From: Liopterus haemorrhoidalis
Taxonomy: Eukaryota; Arthropoda; Insecta; Coleoptera; Dytiscidae
DNA: 64,000 bases
Assembly: GCA_963971575.1 (NCBI GenBank)
Contig: OZ020625.1
Location: 30,948,537-31,012,536, forward strand
Reading direction: 5' to 3'
Position numbers and translations under genes: made by a program. Shown one piece after another: positions 39,901 to 51,900 of the stretch. Under the pieces are notes generated by a model. It saw nothing but the letters and a program-made list of their open reading frames with translations. It had not been told where the DNA came from and ran no database searches. Position 1 is the stretch's first letter. Each line of letters opens with the position of its first letter.

Positions 39901-42900
39901 TGATATAAATTTTATTATCTCAAATTTTAAAATAAATAGTAAAAAAATATTTTAATATTTATATGAATATTTTCAAGAAATATTTTAATTTAAAAATTAT
40001 TTTCCCGAGAACGGGTGGACCGTTTTGGATGGAAATTAAAGTAAATTAAATGTGTAATTTTGTATGTGTGATTTTCATATGTGTAATTTCGTCCTTGTGT
40101 AATTTCTTCCCTGTGTAATTTTGTCTATGTGTAATTTCTTCTGTGTAATTTTGTCCAGTGAAATTTCGTTATGTAACCGTATTAGACACCTGATGATGTT
40201 ATTTATTGATGATTTGTTTATTGAATAATCACATAAGACACTGTAGTCAAAATTCCGTCGAGTCCACAAAATTATATTATAGCTCTATGTGGTGTGCTAA
40301 AAATTCCACATCAGTTAGTGGTTAGGTTAGAGCCTCTACATTTACCTTTTGCATTCTCCTGGCGAAGACATTTCAGTTGATTCGTAGATGACCCTGTAAC
40401 CTGGAGGGCATCTTGGAGCCGGGCAAGGCTTGACCTTTTCCCCAGGGAACTTAGGAGGCTTCCACTCCGAGATGCACTTGAACTCCTGGCACTGCTCGTC
40501 CTTCTTGTCCTCCAGGACTTCCACAAACTGTTCCTGGACAGGTTTCCGAGCTAGGGTTTTATAAGAAGAGAAACGACTGCTCTTGGTGCCACCTTTCGTG
40601 GAGTGTTTCTTGGTGGAGAACTGGTAGAACATTGGACTTAGTTTTGTGTATTTGGAGGACTTTTTAAGTTGGACTTTGTAGCCTTCAGGGCAAGCTACGG
40701 TTGGACATTTCTTGACAATTTCTTCAACTGAAAATAAAATTTCAATAATTTTTTGCACCTCAATAGCTTTAGTTGGAAAGTTGCAAATTTTGTTTTTAAT
40801 AAAGAAAGAGACTCTCTTTCTAATGGTTTAAACCGCAACTCTCTATCTGTTACCGTTCTTGAGTTATTCATTTTTGAAAATTTCTAAAAATTCTACTTAA
40901 AAAAAAAATTACACCTCAGAGGCTCAAGCTGGAAAGCTGCAAATTTTGTCTTTAATAAAGAAAGAGGCCCTCTTTCTAATGGTTTAAACCGCAACTCTCT
41001 ATCTTTTGCCGTTTTTGAGTTATTATTTTTTGAAAATTTCTAAAAATTTTACTTTTTCAAAAAAATTTTCACCTCAGAGGCTCAAGCTGGAAAGCTGCAA
41101 ATTTTGTCTTTAATAAAGAAAAAGGCCCTCTTTCTAATGGTTTTTAAACCGCAACTCTCTATCTATTACAGTTTTCGAGTAATTAATTTTTTAAATTTTC
41201 TAAAAACAATTATCCTTTAAATTCTTACCAGGAATTAGTTTGGTACTCTTGACCAGTGGTTCCAAAGTGGTGACAACAGGAGGGGCGGTAGTTGGACATC
41301 CTACTTCATCGTCAGGACAATCCTGCACCCCGTTACACCACTTGTCCTGGTCTATGCAGATATCGCTGGTCGGACAAAGAACTTTTCCCGAAGGACATGG
41401 TTGACAAACGCATCCGCAAGTAGCAGTCAATACAGACCGTAATCCAGCGGGACATTTGTCGCACTGTTTCTGTTTGCACTGAGAAATACCACCGAGTTTA
41501 CAAAGGCATTGAGAACAATCTTCCTTCTCGTAAATCGTACCCACAGCATAACTAAAATAAATAGATATTTTTACACAGATACCTTTCAAATAAAATTTCC
41601 GTTCTTTTAAGACTAAAATTTTACAAATCCGTTCAGTAGTTTTGCAGAAAAATCAAATTTAAATTTTTAAAATTATCGGGTTGTGATCTGCTTATTCAAC
41701 AGCCAATGAGAGCTGCTTTGTTGTGATTGGTTGATTCAGCAGCCAATGAGAGGTGCTTTGCTGTGATTGGCTGATCAGCAGCCAATGAGAGGAGCTTTGC
41801 TGTGATTGGCTGATCAGCAGCCAATGAGAGGAGCTTTGCTGTGATTCGCTGATCGGCAGCCAATGAGAGGAGCTTTGCTGTGATTGGCTGATCAGCAGCC
41901 AATGAGAGGAGCTTTGCTGTGATTGGCTGATCAGCAGCCAATGAGAGGAGCTTTGCTGTGATTGGCTGATCAGCAGCCAATGAGAGCAGCTTTGCTGTGA
42001 TTGGCTGATCAGCAGCCAATGAGAGGAGCTTTGCTGTGATTGGCTGATCAGCAGCCAATGAGCGCAACTTTGCTGTGATTGGCTGATCAGCAACCAATGA
42101 GAGCAGCTTTGCTGTGATTGGCTCATCCAAAAATTCTAGTTGCAACATAAGTTTTGATTGTTTATTTCTTTTTATAACTTATGATATGTATTTTCTCTCT
42201 TTTCCACATAAAGTCGCCCCAAATAAAGCTAAGACAAAATTTTTCATATGTTTTATTTAAAATTCATTTTCTCAGTAACGGTTCAAGGGATTTTGACGAA
42301 TTTTTTTTTGAAATAATGGGAATTTTAAGACGCATCTATTGATATAGAAATTTATGAATTTGAACTTCTCACAATATTATTTTTTTGGAAATGAAATTTT
42401 ATTTTATTTTCTTTTTGAATACTTACGGTATATGGCCAACGATACAGGGGCATTGGGGTCGTTGAAGGCAATTCTCCCCGTCCCACCAGAGGTCTCCACA
42501 TTTGCAACCCATATGTTGCGATGTTATTTTCAAACCAGGACAAACGTTGCATTTTGAAACAATCGGTGGTTTCGTTATTAACGGTATATGTCTTCCTATC
42601 TCTTTCAGGGCTGAAAATATTTAATTAACATTATATTAAATCCAAAAGGGCTGAAATACTAAAGCAGACAAGAAAAATGTATCAGTTAAAAAAGATTGTC
42701 ACTGCTGAAACTCGTGTATTTATGGTTCGATTTTGAAAATTTGGTTATATTTAGATTCAGGAGAATACACTGCGTCTGTTTGTAGGGTTGGAAGATAATA
42801 TTTTGGGCTCTAGTAGAAAAAATACTCCAAATTTTTAAAAATTGTTTACTGCTGTAAATCGTTTATTTATATTTTGAAAATTTTGATATATTTAGATTCA

Positions 42901-45900
42901 GAAGAAAAATCTGTGTCTGTATGTATGGTTGGAGAAATATATTTTGAGCCCTAATAAATAAAAACAAATTTTGAAAAAAATGTTTACTGCTGTAACTCGT
43001 TTATTTATAGTCTGATTTTAAAAATATAAACATTTTTGGATTCAGGAGAAAAAACTGTGTCTGTTTATATGGTTGAAAAATAATATTTTGAATTTTTTTA
43101 GAAAAAAAATAGTTTTTGAAAAAAATGGATTACTGCTGTAACTCGTTTATTTATAGTCTGATTTTAAAAATATAAACATTTTTGGATTCAGGAGAAAAAA
43201 CTGTGTCTGTTTATATGGTTGAAAAACAATAGTTTGAATTTTTTTAGAAAAAAAAAATGTTTTTGAAAAAAGTGGATTACTGTTGTAACTCGTTTATTTA
43301 TAGTCTGATATTAAAAATATAAACATTTTTGGATTCAGGAGAACAAATTGCGTCTGTCCATATAATCGGAATCATATTTTTGATTCGAATAGACAAAATA
43401 AAAAATAAAAAAAATTAAAAAAAACTTACGATATGGTTTATAGCAACCAATAGGCTCAATCCTCATCTGTATATCGTCTTTCCACTTCTTAGGCTCCACC
43501 CTCACGTACTGGGCCTGGATGGGTTTCTTGAAATAATTTGTATTTTCCGTTTCATGGTCGAAATTTCCCAAAAATAGCTCTTCATTGCTATAATCATCCA
43601 AAATTGGGTTCCAGTTGTTCGAATCGTGTGAATATTTGACGTTGTAGGCCGAGACCCAGCCTTTGGGTCCCCCTTTGGTCTGCATCCCCGTTATGTTTCT
43701 GGGTTCGACGAAATCGAACATGACCCATTCTGTTGGGGAATTCGTTGAAGGTTGCCAAGCACTGATCCCATCAATTTTAAGGGCGGGTTTTTCATGGCCG
43801 ACCTTTTCTGAGCTGACCTTTATTTGGTCAAGGTTAAGTTTACTGTCCGCGACCCCTAAGGGGTCATCACAAATTGGTTTTATGGTGGTTTTCGTGGAAG
43901 CCGTTGTCAAAGGTTTTCCACAACCGATTATTTCTAACTGTAACGAAATCGAATCGTGCCAACTTTGAGGGCTTATTCTTAGTACTTTCGTCTCGATGGG
44001 TTCCTCAAACATTTCTTTCATCGGTTTTCTGGCTTCGATGTTTCCTCTGAAGAGTTTTGGGTTTTCTGGATTGTTTTGTTCGGTTATATAGTGGAATCGA
44101 AGGCCGTCTGTGCTGTGTAATACGTGGTAACTGGTCACATATTGGTCATATAAAGGCGAACCTTTAAGGACAATACCGTATACTGGTTCCACTTGAGGTA
44201 GCATTACCTGAAAAACACCTTTTTGTGAGGTACTGAAAAAGTTTAATTGTGTTGTAACTCGTTTATTTATGGACGGATTTTAAAAATTTAAACATTTTTG
44301 GATTCAGGAGAAAAAACTGTATCTGTTTGTATGGTTGAAAATTTATATTTTGAATTTCTTTTGAAAAAAAAAATGTTTTTGAGAAAAGTGGATTACTGCT
44401 GTAACTCGTTTATTTATAGTCTGATTTTAAAAATTTAAATATATTTGGATTCAGGAGAACAAACTGTGTCTGTTTGTGTGGTTACAAAATAACATTTTGA
44501 ATTTTTCTAGAAAAAAAAACAGTTTCTGAAAAAAGTGTATTACTGCTGTAACTCGTTTATTTAACGCCTGATTTTAAAAATTTAAATATATTTGGATTCA
44601 AGAGAACAAACTGTGTCTGTTTGTATGGTTAAAAAAATAATATTTTGAAGTTTTATAGAAAAAAAAAACAGTTTTTGAAAAAAGTGTATTACTGCTGTAA
44701 CTCGTTTATCTATGGTCTGATTATGAAAAACTGGACATCCTTGGGTTCAGAAAAATGAACTGCGTCTGTGTTATTGTAAAATAATATTTTAAACTCTACT
44801 AGCAAAATTGATGTAGATTTTGAAAAAGTAGTCCACTGCTGTAACTCGTTTATTTATAATCCGATTTTGAGAAATTAGACATCTTTGGATTCAGGAGAAT
44901 GAACTGCGTCTACTTATATAGTTACAAAATAATATTTTACATTATAATAGAAAAATTGCTGTAGATTTTGAAAAACTAGATCACTGCTGTAACTCGTTTA
45001 TTTACAGTCTAATTTTAAAAATATGGACATATTTGGATTCTGCACAATAATCTGTATTTAGTTTTTGTATTTTTATACTTATACTTAGGATATTAATAAT
45101 GTTTTTTAATTTTTTTTTGTGAAAAATTTGTCTTACCTGTAGGTATTGTTTCTTGTTGGATTCAGTGGGTGACCAGCTTCCTGCTGACTTGTCCGTGACC
45201 TTGCTGGTGAACCTGGCTGCCCAGGGGGCGAAGGCCTTGGTCAGCTGGCTACTAGCGCTGAAGGCCTGGTCTCCCAGCGGGAGGTCTCCCTCGATCAGGT
45301 CAATGTAGAGATCAGGGTTACACTCGGGGGGAGGAGACACTGTGCTCTTCACCAGCAGGTCAGTGAACACCTCAACGTCTTCCTCTTCGTGGAAGGGCGT
45401 CGTTAGCAATGGGGCGCAGGCTGAACGATCGCATACGTAGTGGTTCTCTATACATTGACAGAATTCGCAATCGGATTCTTGATGAACAGTTCCTGGTTTT
45501 ATCTGGAAATTGTTGAAAAATTGTTTTTACACCAGGGATGCACACATTTTGTGTTCCTGGGGCCGGACCCCCCTCCACAAGTACCAAAAAATCATATAGA
45601 GAGATAATTAAATTTGAAGTTTAAAAGTTTTCCCGCCAGAACTCTTTAAATATTTATCCAATCAAAAAATTGTATTTAAATAAAAGATTTGTCTTTTAAT
45701 TCTTAACAATATTTGTTTTACATTTTTTGCTGTTAAGTCAATGATAAGGGAGATAATTAAGTTTAAACATTTAAAGTTTTCCCGCCATAATATTTAAATA
45801 TTTATCCAATCAAAAAATTGCATTCAGATAAAAGATTTGCTTTCTAATTTTAAACAATATTTGTTTTACATTTTTGCTGTTAAGTCAATGATAAGGGAGA

Positions 45901-48900
45901 TAATTAAATTTAAACATTTAAAGTTTTCCCGCCATAATATTTAAATATTTATCCAATCAAAAAATTGTATTTAGATAAAAGATTTGCCTTCTAATTTTAA
46001 ACAATATTTGTTTAAAGTTTTTTGCTGTTAAGTCAATAATAAGGGAGATAATTAAATTTTAACTTTAAAAGTTTTCCCGCCATAACTCTTTAAATATTTA
46101 TCCTATCAAAAAATTGTATTTAAATAAAAGATTTGTCTTTTAATTCTAAACAATATTTGTATTACATTTCTTGCTGTAAAGTCAATAATAAGGGAGATAA
46201 TTAAATTTTAACTTAAAAAGTTTTCCCGCCATAACTCTTTAAATATTTATCCTATCAAAAAATTGTATTTAAATAAAAGATTTGTCTTTTAATTCTAAAC
46301 AATATTTGTATTACATTTTTTGCTGTAAAGTCAATAATAAGGGAGATAATTAAATTTTAACTTTTAAAATTTTCCCGCCATAACACTTTACATATTTTTC
46401 CAATCAATTCCTATAGAATTTAATTATTTTAGTAATTATTACCTGAGTTCCGTCATGAGACATGCAGCTGCAATCTGCTACCTGTACACAGGTGTTGGCG
46501 TCCCTCCAGAGCATGCCCTTGGGGCAGGAGGTCCTCCTCTCCTCCCGGACGCACCCTTCGTCGCAGACTTGCCCCAGACGACACTTGCCCCTCTCTTTCA
46601 CGATGTGATCATAGTAGACACAGAGTTTCTCGCACTCGATGGCGCAGTGTGAGTGCTCCAGCCCATCTGCGCATTCTCCAGGTAAGCGGGCTTCGATGAT
46701 GTCATCGAAGGGCATTTCTGTTGTTGCCTCCTCGATTTTTGCGGGCTTTGTGAGCTTTTTGCGCGTTATGGGCTTTTTGGGCTTGCATTCAGGTTTTATT
46801 AAAATAACAGCTGATGGATGGTCGCATATCTAAAAAAAAATAAATAAAGTCTGGTTTACACGATTACATTAATTGATCAATTAATTGACAAAAAATTTGA
46901 TCAATTAATTGACAAAAAATTTGATCAATTTATTTTGAAAATAGAACAAGTTCTATTTCTCGTCCATTTTTAACCAATTTTTTAGGGAATTCTAGGTATA
47001 TTTTTATCTGTTAAGATATTGCCAACTGTTTAGTTGTAGCATAACCTCGAAACATATTATTTGTGTTTCGGTTTCAAATCTAACATAACCTCAAATGTTC
47101 TAATTTATCATCATCTAGGTTATTTCTTTTGTTTTTGTTCACAGCTCGTAATTTTGTGAAGATTTTTTCAATATTTTCATTTTGATAAATATGTCAACAT
47201 ATTTTACAGTTGTTAATGTAAAAATTTTCAAAAAAATTGATAAATAAATTGATATGTGTAAAGTGAAGTTTTTGTTCCCAAGGTTACCAATAAATTTTTC
47301 AATTAATTGACAAAAAACTTGATCAATTAATTGAACTGTGTAAAACTAACTTTAGAAAAAAAATTGTATCAAAGGGCACTAAATACCTATTGTTAATAAA
47401 ATCTAGAAAAATTCATAAAATAGCATGGAAATAAATTGCCTAAAAACATAAATGCAAAGAATTCTGTATCTAATTTTCCCACGAAAGTTTGGTTTGCACC
47501 AGAAAATCTTTTTTCAGACTGAAGCCTCTTTTATATGACTAAAAATGTCACAATTTTTGAAAAATTTCAGACACCAGAGTAATAATCCCCCGAAAGTGCG
47601 CTTCTGGTATAATTCTACTGGTATAGGTTTTATAAATGATTGCACACCGGTGACTTTTGGAGTTTCAAGTTTCAAGGATACGATTGGTCGGGCGATTGTG
47701 AGCAGTGACCGGAGTGATCCGGATCTGGATCGATGTCATGTTGAACTTCGCGAGAACTCGGCTTGTAATGTATTATCATAAAGTGTATTTTGTCATCAAT
47801 TTGTAGGGCAGTTTATTTGAAACTAATAGGCTTAGTCTGTATTTTCTTACAACCATACTATATAAAAATATTAAAAATTTTGCCCAAATCCCAGATGTCC
47901 GATTTATAAGGGCAATAAACATCGCCCTGAACTTAACAAATCTGGTTTAAAATACAGTAGCTACATAAAGTGAATTGTTTGTTTCAAAAATGTTAGATAA
48001 GAACCGGAGCACAACTGACCCGGTATAAGCAAGAGCCGGTTCTAAGCGACGTCTACCTACGAGCGAACGACAGACAACTGACTGACCTGTGTCTCGGGAT
48101 CATGTTTACGGTTCATATATTGCAAGAACCGGCTCTAAGCGACGATCTACCTACGAACTAACGACCGACCTGTGTCTTGGGATCATGTTTACAGTTCATA
48201 TATTGCAAGAACCGGCTCTAAGCGATGTCCTACCTATGACCGAACGACCGACCGACCTGTGTCTCGGGATCATGTTTACAGTTCATATATTGCAAGAACC
48301 GGTTCTAAGCGACGTTCTACCTACGAATTAACGACCGACCTGTGTCTCGGAAACGTGTTTACTTAACCGGATCACTGAGCCGGATCAATGAACCGACTCA
48401 ACAAACTGAACGACCTCCACTGATCCGGTTCCGCAAACTGAGCCGAAATTCCCATCTCTATAAGAGAATGTTGATTACTTTGGATGCCAAAACAAATTTT
48501 ATGTTAAAACATAAGTTTATTATTTAACTTTCTTCCAATATTATAATCTTGGTGGACAACAACCATCGATAGCGTGGACAACAACCGTCTTGGTAAGAAA
48601 TTATGAGACAACATTTTCTTTAATAATCTTAGTACTGACCATTGTTTCAGGGTTGTATAACATGTGTTCCCCGCAAGTTTTCTCCACAAATTCCGCTCCT
48701 TCCATCCCTGGAAGACAGTGGTAGAAGAGGTGGCAGTCAGAGGGATGCTCCTTGTTGGGTGTGGCGGGATCACAAGGACCCATCGCTATCTCAGTGGTCG
48801 GTTCCTCGCACTGGCAAAGGACTCTGATCTCAAAATCAGGACAAAGCACTTCCTTATCCTTCACCCTAACGTCTATGGATCCTCTTTCCTCACTCGAACA

Positions 48901-51900
48901 TATTAATCCATGCTCTAGGGAACATTCGACGTCCAGTCCTGTTTCTTTGGGTTCCAGGTGGGTTCCAACGGTTCTGCATTGGATGTCTAACATTTTTTCC
49001 ACAGGACATTTGGCTCCTGGAAGGTTGTTGAGAATTACGGGTGTTGGTAAAGGTTCCGTGTCAGAAGGACGACCTTTTTTGCCCTTTATGGAAGGTTGCT
49101 TATCCTGGTTTATCCAGGTGGTCCACCCATCCACACATTTAAGCATTGCTTCATGCATGTGGGTCACTTTTTTAGTAGTTGGTACCTCTGTAGTATGTTC
49201 CGTCTGTAATCAAATTTAATTTGAAAAAAAATATTGGCATATTTAAAATCTTTGGGTTGTTTTACTACACTTGTCTTATAAACAGCTGTCAAAAAAAACT
49301 GGAAAACGGTTGTTAAAATTTTAATGAGAAAAAAAAATGGAAAATGTACCTACAGTCTGTTCCAAACGGTTAGGCGGAACTAAATGGGAATTTAGTTCTT
49401 TTAGGTTGTCACGAGAAGGGACCTTGCTTGGGTTATTTCATTTTTCACGTTGGGATGTCAAAATTTTAAATTCCAACAATGAAACCATGGAAACGAATGA
49501 CATATGTCAAAAATAAATATATTTTTTTAGATATTTTAATGACAAAAAAATAAATAAATGGGAAATTTGTATTAAGAATGACACAAAAAATCAAAATATA
49601 AAGAAAATGACATTTTAAAATGATATTAACCTTAACCAAAAAATGTTTATTGTAAGTATGATTTACAAAGCTTAAACAAAACGGCCGAAAGGCACGATTT
49701 AAACGATGAAAGTAACTAGATTGCAAAATCTAGTTCCGCTTAACCGTTTGGAACAGACTGTACCTAAAATATAAGCTGTTCACTTCTGTAAGAACAAACT
49801 AAGAGGGAATTTTGTTTTCAATAGTTTGCACCTTTGAAGCTGTATGTCATGTTGGTATTAAAAAATGTCACTTTTTTAAAATGTCCATCCATTTGACATA
49901 TGTCATAATGAAAAATTATATCTTAATTATAATAATCATAACCTTATCAATCTAAAGTCGGTTTTACAGCGTAAGGAATATTTATAATTGACATTTAAAG
50001 TCAGTAACAGACCATAAAAGTAACCAAAATAACCAGATCTAGTTTGTTCTTACAAAAGTGAACAGCTTATACCCGGTTGTTAAAAATCAAGACAGTTTTC
50101 GGAAACCGGTTGTTAAAATTTTAATGAGATAATAAAAAAAATTGGAAAATGTACTTAACCGGTGTGTTAAAGAGTTTTCGGAAACTGGTTGTTAAAAATC
50201 AATGCGGTTTTCGAAAACTGGTTGTTAAAAATTAAGTCGGATTTCAGAAACGGGTTGTTAAAATCAAGGTGGTTTCTGGAAACTGGTTGTTAAAAATTAG
50301 GGCGGTTTTCGGAAACCGGTTGTTAAAAATCAAGACGGTTTTCGGAAACCGGTTGTTAAAATTTTAATGAGTTAAAAATAAAATTGGAAAAATGTACTTA
50401 CAGTAGAACAAGGGGTTCCCTGGCAGATCTTTTTGCCTAAACTGCAGTGGCATTTATGACAATCATCCTCAGAGATCACGTCTCCCTCATAGACTGTTCC
50501 CAGTCCAGGAATCTCCATGCAGACTGGTCTTGGACACTTGGAGACTGGAAGGCATTCCAGTCCAGTGGAGTTAAGTCGAACTTCGCCTGAAATTATATTT
50601 TATAAATATTATATAAATACCTACGAAATCCTGGAATGCACTAAATTTTTCTCTACATTCATTTTTGTCTTATTTACCCATTAAGGCAAAACCTCTTAAT
50701 ATTCTAAAGTTTTATTAGGCTTTACGCCTGGTAGACAGACTGTACTGTATTACATTAGCGTATTGCTGGTTGCCCGTCTTAAGGGGCAAACTCAGGAAAT
50801 TTAAAAAAATATATATCTGGAAAACGGTAAAAGATAATGACCTATGGTTTGAATTTTTAAAATTTACGCACTTTGTTTAGGCTAAAAAAAAATTATGCTA
50901 AAAAAAATTATGCTAAAAATAACTTGGACAACTTTTTTTATAAGCCACCAAACAAACCATTGAAAAAGTTAAAAATTTACTCATACGTAAATTTTAGATT
51001 ATAATTTGTTGTTTAATTAAATTAAATTTTTATGTTTCCCCCAAGTACAAAGTAATAAAATATTAATTCAAAATATATTTATTCATATAATATATTGCTA
51101 CAAGTTGTATTTAAATGTTTATTTTTATTTTAAAAAAAATAGTCATTGTAATGCATGATATCGTCGTCATCTGAACTATCGCTGTCATTTCTTGTATTTA
51201 TTATTATTGGATTAATATCATCAACAATCCTTTCCCTTTCCCACCATTCATTTATTAAATTTTTTTAACAGATTTTTCCCAAGTTTCACAACTAATTTGA
51301 TCACAGGCTACTTGCCACATTTTCAAAACTTCTTCTTCAAACTTCATATAAATATTTAAATGTTTTTTAAATGTTTATTTTAAAATTTGAGATAATAAAA
51401 TTTATATCAAAAGATGCGCCATGAAATATTCTTTGAATTAATTTTTTTTTTAAATCAGCCATTTTATATAATTTTGGACGTATATGATTTATTTATTCAG
51501 AAACCACTCTTACGGGAGTATAATGTGTAAGAAAGAGAACAATAGCGACCTTACCATGTAATAGAAAGAGATAGTAGATAAGAGTATTGTCTTTGATGGA
51601 TCGTAAGGTTTTAAGATAGATCCACCTCATTGTCTCATTGGTTGAAAAGTCCCGCCCACTAAGCAGACATTTATCTTTCGAGCTCTCTCTAATTTCTATG
51701 TGTTAGAGAGAGACAGAAAATCACATTTAAAACCTTACGATCCATCAAAGACACTACTCTTATCTTTTATCTCTTTCTATTACATGGTAAGGTCGCTATT
51801 GTTCTCTTTCTTACACATTATACTTCCGTAAGAGTGGTTTCTGAATATATAAATGATGTACGTCCAAAATTATATAATAATGGCCGACAGATTTAAAAAA

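Noticed and set aside
41692..42148. Open frames of 144 and 150 codons with a 13-residue repeat
   Set aside because: The 39-bp unit is a multiple of three without stops, so open frames arise automatically in two frames; the flanking exons join without it.
42352..42552. 66-codon minus-strand frame MQRLSWFENN across exon 10
   Set aside because: Wrong frame: only the neighbouring frame splices in phase with both adjacent exons and gives a cysteine-rich TIL-like product.
48089..48366. Overlapping plus-strand frames with HVYxSYIARTGS repeats
   Set aside because: Produced by the 83-93-bp tandem units; no domain.
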